Below, in pieces: positions 12,536 to 23,848 of a stretch of DNA of 64,000 nt. The stretch spans positions 24,908,624 through 24,972,623 of the forward strand of contig NC_092866.1 of NCBI RefSeq assembly GCF_032062135.1, in the 5' to 3' direction. Positions within the stretch are counted from its first letter, which is position 1; every line of letters begins with the position of its first letter. A program made the translations under genes and the position numbers. This stretch comes from Pyxicephalus adspersus. Its lineage: Eukaryota > Chordata > Amphibia > Anura > Pyxicephalidae. The notes below the pieces were generated by a model, which saw nothing but the letters and a program-made list of their open reading frames with translations, was not told the DNA's origin and did not search any database.

Positions 12536-12639
12536 ACCTAAAGTGATTTATAGCTTTAAATCTATCTATATTTTAGCATCAAATTACAAGATTACTATAT
12601 ATTACTATAATTGTACCTCTTACAAAAATCCTTACTTGC

Positions 12640-12830
12640 ATGGTGAAAATATAGCAGGAATGCTGTTGATTGCATTAAAGGTAATGCCATGGTTTAACCT
12701 TTCATGTTTTGTTTTCTTATTAAATTTACAGCTACCACTTATTGTAAGTAAAGCATTGATGAGCACAAACAGTGCTGACATTGCGGAAACTAGCTGCTAC
12801 TTGACCACCAAGGAACCAGATGATTGAGAA
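12640..12830. promoter_or_regulatory. Candidate conserved noncoding element
   Basis: Non-repetitive patch with TTGATTGCATTAAAGGTAAT, TTCTTATTAAATTTAC and AAAGCATTGATGAG, all resembling homeodomain, POU or PBX-type sites. An open frame of 94 codons crosses it, but it has no family features and coding is not supported. Confidence 0.3.
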
Positions 12831-13316
12831 ATATTTTTGTACTAATTAACTAGGCCAAGGCATTTTACCAAGTCCATGAATCAAGAGTCTAGATACCAGA
12901 GATACTGCATGTCATATTTAGTGTGAGTCAAAGTGGAAGCAAGCACATTGATATGGATGTCACAGAAAATGTCACGGTCAAGTGGGCAGTAGAACATTTA
13001 AGTATGGAATAGTACATGAAACAGGATACAGAGTTTCAAGCCACAAAGACTATTGTAAGAATGCAATATCTTAAATAGTAAAACCGCTATTTCTGGGAAT
13101 GAATCCTCTCAGGGTAATGTTCTCAAAGCTTCCTGATGTTATCTGGACAGTGTGAGGGGTGGTGATAAAATACCTAGCTGCACCTGGTAGGATAATTATA
13201 TCTAAACAAATCCTTGTTTAGTGAATCTCTACAGACTGGGGAATCTGACAATCATTGACAATCAATGAGGATGTCTACAAGTGTGAAAATGTGTTGGATA
13301 TAAGCTTTTATTAGAG

Positions 13317-13491
13317 CGGGGATGTCCAACTCCAGTCCTTGAGGGCCACATACATTCCAGGAATTTCATATAAACAGTTATTTTCACACTCTTTTTATAC
13401 CACACCTTACTGAATTTACTGTTTTCTGTTAGAGAATTCATATAAATGTGTACTGATCCTGACCCTCGAGGACTAGAGGTGGACAGCCCTG
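13317..13491. mobile_element. hAT-like miniature inverted-repeat element
   Basis: Imperfect terminal inverted repeats: the left end cggggatgtccaact pairs with the inverse of agaggtggacagccctg at the right, and the arms continue (cagtccttgagggcca on the left, ccctcgaggacta on the right). Flanks tattagag and ttattgag look like a decayed 8-bp target duplication, as hAT elements make. About 175 bp, non-coding. Confidence 0.7.
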
Positions 13492-13559
13492 TTATTGAGA
13501 ATTCTTGCCAAAGTAAAACCATTTACAGAAAGTGGCAATCAGTTGATGCTGGCCTTTTT

Positions 13560-14457
13560 AAAATGTGTTTTTATTATTTTAAAGAGTGGGTCACTTTGAT
13601 TCATTAATGCAATTATCAGTAAATTATTAATAAGTGTATTACAGGTTTTCTCCTACCACTCCATATCAAAACCCCTGAAATCTTAACAGATTCTGTTGTT
13701 CTCGTCGCACTAACAGGTCCTACTCCAAGAGTGGTTATATTCTATGTTACCACAATACCCCTCAACAGGTTTCTCTACCTTCTCTCCTACCATCTCACCA
13801 GTCCAAAATGTATCAGGGTGTCTCTGTGTTTTCTTCCCACAATGCAATCATAACTCAATCGAATCTCATTACTAGAATTACTAAAATCAGGGCCTGTGCA
13901 CATCACCATTGGCCTTCATCTCCATGATCAGGTCCAGAACTCTTCTATTCCCCTCCTCTCCCCATGGGGCCCTAAATTGTCATTTCCACATTACCCCTTT
14001 ATCCCTTGTGTCACCACTTCCCCAATCAGCAGGAGAACACTAATCCAAGAATGTCCACAGGTATTAAAAAACTCTTTTACACATGTTTACATGTGATTGA
14101 CTAAAGGAGGAGTTATGGAATCATCTAAAACATTTATTGTCAAATGTTACAGTAAAGTGAAAAAAAAAAAACACATTTTAATAACATTAAGGACTTCTAT
14201 GTTACCTGCCTCAGATAATTTGTTAGTCCCCTGTTTCTATCTTTTTCCCAAATGATTACACTGCTAGTAAAATGTATTTAGCAAATCATATCCACATCCA
14301 ATTTTCTACACTGACTCTTAATTTGGAAGGCCTTACATTATCAGTAGTAAACTATCTTGGGTGCCTGTGGTTGCTTTTGGGCATAAATGACTCGATAAAA
14401 TTAGGTGATACTCCCAATTTTAAACAACTCTACTGTGCCATTTGCAATGTTCTAGGG
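13560..14457. other. Intergenic, nothing identified
   Basis: Mixed AT-rich and pyrimidine-rich sequence. The pyrimidine-rich part at about 13660-14040 gives a short open frame with no recognisable features. Confidence 0.55.
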
Positions 14458-14682
14458 CAGCAGGCGCCAACTGGTGGTCTTCGAGAACATTTTGAAGGTC
14501 GTCGGCACTGGCCAGTGCCGCAGACCTCCAAAGCCGCAGAGCATGTCCCCCGTGTGGACACAACCCGCCCACTCTCCCATCGTAGGGTTAGTCCTATGAG
14601 TGATAGATGGCTCCACGTGCATGTGCGGTTCGGATTCTGTGGATTTAGTTGTCCCTGAGGTAGGAAAGGTTGGTGACCACTG
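14458..14682. mobile_element. hAT-like miniature element, G+C-rich, imperfectly palindromic
   Basis: The left end cagcaggcgccaact and the inverse of the right end (cagtggtcaccaacc) match at 10 of 15 bases. That is the CAG-starting terminus of hAT-type elements. Flanks ttctaggg and ttccaggt match 6 of 8 and may be the target duplication. The interior has an inner palindrome (cactggccagtg) and is far richer in G+C and CpG than its surroundings. Overlapping open frames on both strands are by-products of the palindrome. Confidence 0.65.
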
Positions 14683-15049
14683 TTCCAGGTGGTCATATTG
14701 ACTTCTACAAGCAGTTAGGAGATCTTCTTATTGCAAAGGGAGACTTTTTGTTATATAGATTTTGCCTATCATTTAGTTAAATAAAGTTAAATATCTCATA
14801 GTTAAATTCTTTCCTATGACACAAAGCCTGTTATTAATGGCAAGTAAGCAATTTGTGGTACCAAACATTTAAATTTATATTTCCTAACGTCTGCATAGGT
14901 ACATGTTTAAGTGCAATAGCAAATTTGCTAGCTTTTATATACCAATGGAAAAAATATGTCATAATTAGTGTACCATAAATGTGTTAAAGCTGCAAAAATA
15001 TACTATAAATACAATGATTATTGTTTTTATAAGTAAATTAATACCATTG
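14683..15049. other. Intergenic, nothing identified
   Basis: AT-rich unique sequence without recognisable features. Confidence 0.55.
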
Positions 15050-15380
15050 GTTTAAGAACATTAAACATAAGACGGCATCGCTTATTTTTGTAATTACTGT
15101 AATGACACATTTATTAGACTAAATAATTACTTCGAGCTAGACTGTAGGCGGATACAAAAGGAACACAATTGAATCCAGTTATGCTAAAAAAAAAAAAAGT
15201 AGACTAAAAAAAGGGCTTGACGCTTCCTTGATATTAGCCTTCTAGAATTCTATGCACAGCAGGATTTAAACTGTAGGAGGGAAAAATACGCACTCTGAGC
15301 CAGTGAGATTGCTTTGAATTTTGGTTATAAAAAGGGTGATCACAGACATCTACTTCTCATTAGTTTCTACTTTTTCATTG
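15050..15380. promoter_or_regulatory. Candidate conserved noncoding element
   Basis: Non-repetitive stretch with TTGTAATTACTGTAATGAC, AAATAATTACTTCGAG and GGTTATAAAAAGGGTGATCA. It combines several TAAT cores with a TATA-like string in about 300 bp. Called by eye only. Confidence 0.35.
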
Positions 15381-15879
15381 TTCTTTTACATTATACATGA
15401 AATACAGTTTTTGTGAGCTTATGAATACTGTGTTTTCTTGTGTCAGAGCTGGTACACATAGTATGCTGGTTGCTGTCTTACAAAGAAAACAAACTTCAAA
15501 CTTTAAAGTCTGCGTCATTGCTATAATTTTTTAGGGAGACCTTTTCATTTTAAAAGTATCATCATCACCATGTGAAACTACTGGAGGTGGTAAGGAAAGT
15601 ACTGGCAATAGCACCAAACATATAATCACCTGCAGGGAAGTGCTATGTTTTCAGACTTGCAACAAAATACCAGCAAACTAATTTATACTGGCAAAGTGCC
15701 TTACATTGTTGACTGTATAGCTTGTTTGTTGTTGCAATACCAGAAGGATGAGAAAATGCCTTAGGCCAGGATACCATTCTGCCATTCCTCTTCTCTTCTC
15801 ATCCCATCCCTTTTTCTTTTACTATCTTCCAGATGTAAATGTATTGTCATCTTATACCTGATTTTTGAGGCTTCCTAAC

Positions 15880-16260
15880 ACTCCGGAAAATTAAAGGGAA
15901 GCATATTATCAGTCTGCTTTCCAATCAATATCCGAACATAATGATTTGCTGTTGCCGAGACTTGTCCTTGTGAAGCAACCTACTTATGTTGCAGTGATTA
16001 AGAGTAAGGGAAAACACCAATCGAACTAACAACCATTAGCAGCATGTTTATAATGTTTTTTTCTCTTTCTCCCCTGTCATCACCAGTTATCTTTGTGGAA
16101 TATCTGGAACAATTCCTCATTCTGCTAATTAACCAAATAATCGCATGCCTGGCTGTGATAATGGCAATGCAGTCATTGACAACCCAGCTAGATGATTCAA
16201 GTCCCTTATGGAAATGTATTGAGTGTTCAGTTCCAGTGGAGAAATACCAAAACCATACAT
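15880..16260. promoter_or_regulatory. Candidate conserved noncoding element
   Basis: Non-repetitive block with CCAATCAATATCCG, CATAATGATTTGC, CTGCTAATTAACCAAATAAT and GCAATGCAGTCATTGACA. The density of possible homeodomain and POU-type sites is higher than in flanking DNA. The 74-codon frame here has no family features. Confidence 0.35.
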
Positions 16261-16698
16261 TTCTCTAAACTATATGTTAATGATCCCGATACTATACTCT
16301 ATGTTCTCTATATATATATTTTTGCTTTATAGCTATGTGTACATAACTTCCAACATGTGGAGCAACATTTATTGATTAAGACAATACAGTAATTGGTAAT
16401 GACAGTGCAATTCAATGACCAAAACATATAAATATGAGCTGAACCACCAGGCCTGGAGGCAATACAATTAATTCTTCTTACTGAGCTTTATCAACTTTTC
16501 TGGATCTATTGCTTTTTATTGTTTATTACCTATTTGCAATATGTGTCCTAATGTCAGGTGTATCTAAACATTTAAATAAATGTATTCATGCAGTTTTGGG
16601 ATTTTCAGCTACTGTGTTCTGTACATTTTGGAGTGTAATCATTGTATTTTTTTTCATTGGCATTATGCCACTGTGGGGATTATTACTATAATTTATAA

Positions 16699-17410
16699 AA
16701 GTGTTTCCCAACTTTTCTAACATAGGGGAATCCTTAAGATAACTTCCAGGTCTTCAGGGGACCCCTTCTGTAATTACTATATCCACAGCTCATAGTACAT
16801 AAGTATGGTGGTCAGTGGGAAGAATGTCTCTTAAGCTACGTACACACTTCCAATAATTATCGTTGGTAAACGAACGACGAACGATCCTGCACGATATCGG
16901 CGAACGATCGTATTGCACCGATCCTGTACATGCAGATAACGACACGATCGTTCGCAGATATTGTACACACAATAGATGCGATCGTTTGAGCGATACAGGA
17001 AGTGACGTGGACGACAGGAAGTGAACAAACGTTTGTTCATCACGCATGCTCAGACCATGGACGATCAATGAACGACCGTACACACGATAGATGGTAAACG
17101 ATCGTCGTCCAATCCGATCCCCCGGTCCGGTCGTTCATTTCCAGCGACTATTCTCGTTAGTCGGCGTCGTTGGTTACTTTTTTTACGAACGATTTTTGAC
17201 CAATCGATCGTTCGTCGTTCGTTCGTCGTTCATTTCCAACGATAAAAATTGGAAGTGTGTACGCAGCTTTACATTGGAAGGCTGCCACCATTATAGATAG
17301 CTAAAAAGATAATTTGTTATCCATTATTCCCTGTTCTGAGAGGAACACATTGTACATTGGTCAACGAGCTCCTAGAAACCTCTGAATTGCTGAGAAGTTG
17401 AGAAACACTG
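16699..17410. mobile_element. hAT-like element carrying a nested insertion
   Basis: The left end agtgtttcccaacttttc pairs with the inverse of the right end, cagtgtttctcaacttctc. Flanks atttataa (16691-16698) and gtttataa (17411-17418) match 7 of 8 and act as the 8-bp target duplication expected for hAT. The element is split by a second transposon at 16834-17268; without it the hAT unit would be about 274 bp. No transposase is encoded. Confidence 0.75.
16834..17268. mobile_element. CpG-rich PIF/Harbinger-like miniature element, nested
   Basis: The left terminus agctacgtacacacttccaa and the inverse of the right terminus, agctgcgtacacacttccaa, are nearly identical and extend to about 33 bp. The element is flanked by TTA on both sides (16831-16833 and 17269-17271), the 3-bp target typical of PIF/Harbinger. 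The interior is packed with cgatcgtt, cgaacgacga and related words, giving very high CpG and many internal short palindromes. Open frames on both strands are repeat artefacts. It inserted into the older hAT element around it. Confidence 0.75.
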
Positions 17411-17419
17411 GTTTATAAG

Positions 17420-17999
17420 TTCCTCTCTGTGTTTTTAACTATAATGCACCACCATCTCTCCCACTGATGTACAGAATAGATATAGTTTATGAGGGTGATG
17501 CAGGTAATACAATACTTACAATGTTTCAAAGATTAGCAATAAACCAAAACATAACAATAACATTAAATATTAGGAGGTGTATGACCTTGTTCATATGAGT
17601 TTGATGGATAATAGGTAGAAACAAGAGGTAATGAAAAGGATTTAAGGAAGATGAAAATCAGCAACTAAATAAAATACCAAATTTTGGATTGTATGCTTCT
17701 TTTAAGAAGTAGATTTTAATGGTGTGCCTAAACATTTTAGGGGATTCAGAGTGTAAATTGGTATTAGTAAAGAAATTCCAGAAAGAGTAATATTCTGGAT
17801 GGGGAAATGTAAAGAAATGGCCACAGTGGATAAGAATACCATTTGCAGGCTTTGAAGAGCTTTTCTAGCTGGAGTGAAACATTTAAAATCAATGCTCTAA
17901 AACATTGGTCTGAAGATTGATAATAAAAAGCATAAACAGTACTGAAGAAGTGAGAAATGGATACGTTAAGAAGGTTATTTAATGATAGACTAGTGTGGC
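17420..17999. other. Intergenic, nothing identified
   Basis: AT-rich unique sequence between two mobile elements, with no recognisable features. Confidence 0.55.
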
Positions 18000-18003
18000 T
18001 TAA

Positions 18004-18486
18004 AGCGTACCTAAACTCAGAAATTTCACTTTACATAAAAGCGTTGACAACCTTTTTATGTAAAGACACAATTCTGTTGTTTTTTTTTTTAAGTGCAACA
18101 CCCTTTTAGGGAGGCACTGCCCTCTTATTCTCGACGGCCATCGAGAATGAATGAGAGCGCAAAGCCTCCCGGGACACCTACTTTAGGCATCCCAGGAGGC
18201 TCTTGGGTGCTTCTTCTGCGCATGCCCGAGAAGAGCCTTTTCGCTCACGCATGCGCAGTGAGATCGGCAAATAATATTTTCATCCTACATCACCCGATCT
18301 TCCGCCTGGGTCAGGTAGGACGTAGGATGAGGAACAGGAAGAAGAGAAGAAGATGGCAGTGCCAGGAAAGCTGGCTCTGGGACGGATGTTGGGATGACGC
18401 AGGACCTAATGCAAGACACCTCCGGATGGATCGGACTGCCCTGCAGGATTGAAGGTAAGTTTGCCAGTTTTAAGATTAGTTCCTCT
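18004..18486. mobile_element. piggyBac-like non-autonomous element
   Basis: Flanked by TTAA on both sides (18000-18003 and 18487-18490), the target site of piggyBac. The left end agcgtacctaaactcag and the inverse of the right end, agaggaactaatcttaa, are weak terminal inverted repeats. Inside is a short inverted repeat, ttacataaaagcgttgac with cctttttatgtaaag, and a G+C-rich body. A related antisense copy is at about 54440-54600. The 119-codon frame inside has no transposase features. Confidence 0.65.
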
Positions 18487-18490
18487 TTAA

Positions 18491-20075
18491 CTCTGTTGGT
18501 AGATGATATATGTTGGATATGTTTTTAAAATAGGACAGCAGGACTTAGTTTGTAAATAAAAGCTCTCATTGTGGGATGCTTCTTGTATAATGAAGTTGAT
18601 GTTGAAGTTAATGATTAAGAATGTCACATTCTTTCCATATCCCCATTCCACATCTGTGTGGTCAACCCTGTCAATCAGGACAGAAAACATTTGTAGGAAG
18701 TGTAAGAAGTGGCAGAAGATCAGCAGCATATAGATAGCACAAAAGGTCAAAAAGGCTAAAACAATTTAATTTATGTGTTTATGATTCACAGTACTTTATA
18801 TGCTTTTACTAGCCCCCATTAGTATCTGTAAAGCACAGAAACTTTTAATTTCCTAAAATGTCCAGTTTGTTATTATTGTGGCATGAACTGACAATAAAAT
18901 GAAATAAGGTCTAATTTATTTAACCCTGGACATCCGGTTTTCTGCCCGTCCAATTGATTTTATTGTAATTATATTTTTAAACTTCACAAGTGTGTTTTGT
19001 TTGTTTGTGCCTGTAAACACATTCAACACCTCCTGTGTTTTCTAATGGTATGCTAACTCTAACAATGGCTCTATTTTGGTACACTTTGTTCTGGTATGTT
19101 AAATTTACAGTTGAAATGTTTGTTTTATCAGTTTGAGAAGTGTAAAAAATACTTGTTCATTTACCCAGACATCTTGTTAGCCAATAACTTCCTGTGCTCT
19201 CTGGCTGTTCTGGGTTTTGGACATCCAAAACGTATCAGTTACATTGTTCCTTGTTATCTTGGAGGACGGCAGAACAACACGCTCCAGTATATGGCGAATA
19301 GAGCCGGGATATATGTAGTGCTGTCCAGTTTCTGTTGTACTGATACAGCGCGTTGAAGGAGTTTTGTAAGTTTTAATAAAAAACAAAACGTAAAGAAAAT
19401 GAAAAAATCTTGATTGATATGTGACATAGGCTGAACATTAATTGAGAACACCCATTCTTTGGACATTTGACCTGGGTGGGATTACAGGGAGGGGATCAGT
19501 TTATCTGATTATCAGAAGGAAGTGCCCCCTGGCAACCAACATCCAGTAGAATCACTGACTGGTATTCCCTATAACAATGGGAAGAGCTGTATAATTATAG
19601 TAAACAGTGGAGATGTCAGATGTGAATATAAATAACTACAGTTGTCCCCTTTGGTCAGATATCTGCTGAAATCTTAGCTAGAGGTATAAGGTGAAAATCC
19701 AGGTAAACAATTACTTTTAGGAAGATATCAAGGTTTAACTACCTGTGCTCAAATTGACTACATTATAGCCAGCTTTAGAAATGCTTTTTAAAAGATTTTA
19801 AATTACCTGGCTGCAAATGTGCATTTGTGCATGGAGAGCGAGATGTCATGAATACTAATGAGCACTCATAATTTTTAAGGGTTTGTACTATAGCTACAGA
19901 AAGAAAAAATATGGAATAGATTACACCTTAAATATATAGCTCCCTGACACCAACAATATAATTTAAGTGCCCAGAAAGAGTTGCCAACAGTCTAATATAT
20001 AATCAAAATTCTGAGTGTTAAAATAGTTTGATGCTTAAAAAATAGACAAGAAATTATCCAAATATTGTAAAAAAA
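18491..20075. other. Intergenic, nothing firmly identified
   Basis: AT-rich sequence. The part at about 19080-19360 is more balanced in composition and gives overlapping short frames on both strands, but none has a family feature. Confidence 0.55.
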
Positions 20076-20211
20076 NNNNNNNNNNNNNNNNNNNNNNNNN
20101 NNNNNNNNNNNNNNNNNNNNNNNNNNNNNNNNNNNNNNNNNNNNNNNNNNNNNNNNNNNNNNNNNNNNNNNNNNNNNNNNNNNNNNNNNNNNNNNNNNNN
20201 NNNNNNNNNNN
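20076..20211. other. Assembly gap
   Basis: 136 consecutive N bases. The preceding A run and AT-rich flanks suggest a simple-sequence or repeat region that was not assembled. Frames crossing it are meaningless. Confidence 0.99.
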
Positions 20212-21577
20212 CAAACATGACAGGTTGGGTTGCATGCATGGAACTGTTGATGAGCGCTGGATAAAATTGCATGCTCATGGTTCAAAGAAAATGTGTGCAT
20301 GGTAACATGTATGTCTTATACCACTATACTTTTTCTAGTATTAACAGCAAAGATGTAACAGATTGGCAGCTTGTTGGTGAACTATCAGTTTTTGTGAATC
20401 ATGGATCCTTTACACTTTTTTACCTTTTTTCTGAGTCTGGGATTCTGCCAATGTGGGGATTTTCTCCAGCTTTATATATTTGGTAAGTTGCTCCTTTTCA
20501 GTTGGATAATGCATATCTTGTTGAATGTTTTACTTCTATATACATTAGGTTTTAGTAGAGTTTCCAGATTGTATGTTCTCTGAAAACTGTGTACTGTTTT
20601 TTTTTTTTTTTGCAAGGAAGTTGCTGTTTACTACCCTATGGGGTAAGTTTACTGTATGTATCATATTTTTAAAAACTCCTAATTTAAACATGTCATAACT
20701 GCAATATTCAATGTGGGTATATAGACATTGTGTGTGCCTTTCTAGATTACTTTGCCTTCCACTTTCCTGCAAAAGCAGATGCAATCTGTGAAATACCTCT
20801 TTATTTTTATATACATATCCAAATCTATCAGATACTCGTTAATTTGAAAGACACAATATGGGCTAATAGAAAAACTTTGTTGGCCCCTCAGAAGGCTTTC
20901 ATAACTGAAATATATATATATATCTATGGATATCTGTACAGTAACCTTTCAATTTGGTTACAATATGGTTGTCTTAGAACCATTATTATTACTATTATAT
21001 TTACTTGTGTGTGCAATACACTCTTTATTTTTTAATTTTTAGATACATTTAGATTGTTCATTGCTGTTTTCTACCTCCTGATAACAAGAGTCTTGATTTT
21101 TTATATCTGAGAGTCCATAGGTTCAATATGTGCTCTTTCCATTTGTATTAGGTCTTGCTTTTTAGGAACTTACATTTTTGATTACTATCTTTAGATAAGT
21201 AAAGTGATCATGTGATTAGAAAGCTAATGTCAATTCATCACTTACATTCTTTATGTGTCATACATAGTACATGTGCCATGGCTACAATATACCTGCAATG
21301 GGTGCAATAGCTGTGACAGCCCAATTGCTGCCATATATTTTGTTCAGTCTGTGACATGAGTTCATGTTTGCTCCTGCACCGAAAACCCCTTGGCAAAACC
21401 AACTGCTTCTATGTAAAAGACCGAACAGGGCTTTGCCTATTCAGTGGTGTTCTTGGCACATCAAGCAGTATAAGAAGAAAAATCATTGGGTATGTGCTTT
21501 CACTATCTTTGTTATTTCCTTGTAACTATATTCTTATGAAAACAGGTGATGGAATTCATAAAACAACTTTGTGACAA
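20212..21577. other. Intergenic, nothing identified
   Basis: AT-rich sequence with a T run near 20600 and an (AT)n run at about 20910-20925. No coding region is supported. Confidence 0.55.
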
Positions 21578-21798
21578 TGGGCCTGATTTATTATAGCTCT
21601 CCAAGACTGGAGAGGATACACTTTCATCAGTGAAGTTGTGTGATCCAGCAAACCTAGAATGGATTTCTTAAAAGTCACTAGCTATTTGTTAGCAAATGTT
21701 TTCAATTCTGTACCAGATCCATTCCAGGTTTGCTGGATTGCTCAGATTTACTGATGAGCGTTTATTCTCTCCAGTCTTGGAGAGCTTTATTAAATCCA
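21578..21798. mobile_element. Palindromic MITE, 'tgggcctgattta' family, copy A
   Basis: The arms tgggcctgatttattatagc and the inverse of the right end, tggatttaataaagctctcc, frame a unit of about 220 bp that folds back on itself. The inner part holds atttgttagcaaatgt, itself palindromic. The same family recurs at 25444, 29040, 33661 (partial) and 52802. Confidence 0.75.
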
Positions 21799-21799
21799 A

Positions 21800-23127
21800 T
21801 GTACGAACTACAGTGTGCATTTAAACCAGGCTGCAATACTAGCCTTTTGACATTGCACCAACCATTTAATACAACTCTCCAGAAATACTGTCTAAAACAT
21901 TTAACTTCTTAGTCTGGAGGTGAATTAAAAGTGTGAAAGTAAACTTGAATAAGTTCACAATAGGCCCTATTATATATCCAATTATGTCTCAGATTGTGCC
22001 AAAAAAAAACAAAACATTTTATTAAAAATAATTTATTCCACAGCATTTCCTGGTCACAAGTTGTTAAATCCTTCCAGATGCATCATGGAAGTTTTATACC
22101 ATCATCAGACTCAACTGATTATCTGAACTTCTTCTTTGCTCATATGCTAAATTTGGGCAACAGAACCTACTTTGTGTTCCTTTGGCATCAAAAATGCTGA
22201 GTAAGCAACCTCCATAGGCATTTGTTTGAACAAGACCCAAGCAAAACTCAACTAAAAGCTTGCTTAGTGATACAAATTATTAAAACAGGAGGGTGAGCTT
22301 GAAAGAAAAGCAGAAATGGTACCCCCCTCTTTATCTTGTTATAGATTTCCTTTAAGCAGTGGTATAGGACTGGGGCTCAATTATAAAGTATATTTGAAAA
22401 CTAGCAAAATATTTCTTCTGATTATGGTTACATCTCTTTCATGGTAAAAAAAACAAAGAAAAATAGCAATAGAGTGCTTTACAGATTCTGGAAATGTAAT
22501 GCCAGGTCTATATGATTTTGATATGTGTAATAAAGGAATAAATTGCAATGGACCGTAGTCTGAAAAAAAATCTCCACCCTTTTCTAGTTAAAAAAAAACA
22601 AACTCTATACCAAGTCCATTTGGATTGCTGGTTTTTATCTGTGACACTGTTGGATAGGAATTAGGTAAATACCTACTGCAGTGTGTTGTGGAGGTTAATA
22701 GATCTCTAAGCTGCTCTGTTTCACTAGTGCTCCCTATGTTTGGAAGGTGGCTTGACAATTCCATTGTATGGACAAGCCCTAACCTTCACCTCCACACCCC
22801 ATGGTAAATAAATACTCAAGGGATGTTTTTGTTAGTTAATGTAAGCAGAATCAGAACAAATCCTATGCATATCAAATAACTAGACAATTTCCTCATTTCT
22901 ACAAATAACCTAGGCAGGAAATGCCTCATTTGGTTAGCTATAGATAGCCTATTAATTGACTCATTAAACAGATTATTTGTAGAGAATGGCAAAATGTTGT
23001 GTAAAAAAGGCAAAGAACCCTATTTATGTTGGTAAGACACAATTATTCTTAGACCAGAGTTTTGCCGTGTGACCTACACAACTTTAGGTGAAAATGTTGC
23101 TGTTAGCGATGGCATAAAAAGACCATT
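21800..23127. other. Intergenic, nothing identified
   Basis: AT-rich sequence without a recognisable gene or repeat family. Short frames here look like chance. Confidence 0.55.
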
Positions 23128-23255
23128 TGGCCTAGATTGTAAGCTCTACGGGGTAGGGTGCTCTCCTCCTGTGTCACAGTCTGTATTTGTCTGTCATTTG
23201 CAACCCCTTTTTAATGTAATATGTTGTAATATGTTGGTACTATATAAATCATGTA

Positions 23256-23286
<31 letters not shown>

Positions 23287-23314
23287 AATAACATAACAAT
23301 AATAATAATAATAA
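23128..23314 (+). repeat. LINE/SINE-type 3' tail with TTA/TAA repeat end
   Basis: Reads attgtaagctctacggggta, then tgtctgtatttgtctgtcat, ttaatgtaatatgttg and ggtactatataaatc, ending in (ATT)n and (AAT)n triplets. I recall this word order as the 3' end of a common frog L2/CR1-type LINE or derived SINE. A reverse-orientation copy is at 51128-51215. Confidence 0.6.
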
Positions 23315-23459
23315 ACCCAAATATCTAAACAGTTTATATTAGACCTTGAGTATTTAACCAGGAGTACCCAATCCCCTTGAGGGTATGAAGACCAAACAAT
23401 GGGACGATGGGATGGGATCTGTAAACAATTTTTACATCTACATTGCTGAATCTGATTCT

Positions 23460-23731
23460 TGCCTGATTTAGGGCTGATATCGGACCAGAATCTGGCTTGT
23501 GTACAGCGCCCGTCGTCTATCATTTTGAACAACCGTTCTGGCGGATCAATGAACGATGGATTACGAACGATCCTAAAGGAAGCAAAGGGGGAGAGCGCGC
23601 AGAAGGGTGTCGCTCCGTTGTTCTCCCCCTCCCCTCCCCATAGAGCAGAACGATGTTCTATGTACAACACCTATTCATGCATCGTGCAGTAGTTTGCCCA
23701 TGCAATTATTGCACGTGTGTATGCAGCCTTA
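23460..23731. mobile_element. MITE related to the 58537-58851 element
   Basis: About 270 bp matching the element at 58537-58851 in the same orientation. Shared words include tgtgtacagcgc, gttctccccctcccctc, ccatagagcagaac and ttcatgcatcgtgcagt. The left terminus is degraded; the right end gcacgtgtgtatgcagcctta is intact. G+C-rich compared with flanks. Frames on both strands are artefacts. Confidence 0.65.
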
Positions 23732-23848
23732 GGCTGGGTACATGGACTCCGATGGACTCCGGGGGCTGTACACACGCCAGATTCTCATTCGATATCGGGC
23801 TGAGCTGAATATAGGACGAGAACCATTCGATGTGTGAGCGTAGTCTTA
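23732..23848. mobile_element. Short inverted-repeat MITE, abutting the previous one
   Basis: The left end aggctgggtacatgg and the inverse of the right end, taagactacgctcacac, are imperfect inverted termini of the same general 'gtacacac' type. An inner gggctgtacacacgcc shares the motif. About 118 bp, directly next to the preceding element, so the two may have inserted at the same hot spot or be parts of one rearranged copy. Confidence 0.45.

Noticed and set aside
18093..18452. 119-codon frame
   Set aside because: Lies wholly within the piggyBac-like non-autonomous element, is not related to a transposase and is Arg-rich only because of the repeat's composition.
23256..23314. Possible CRISPR-like or satellite array of TTA/TAA units
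   Set aside because: Simple triplet repeat at a LINE/SINE tail, with no spacers. CRISPR arrays are not expected in a vertebrate genome.
23194..23692. 158- and 77-codon frames on opposite strands
   Set aside because: They run through a triplet microsatellite and a MITE. A poly-Asn run and mirrored frames are typical artefacts.
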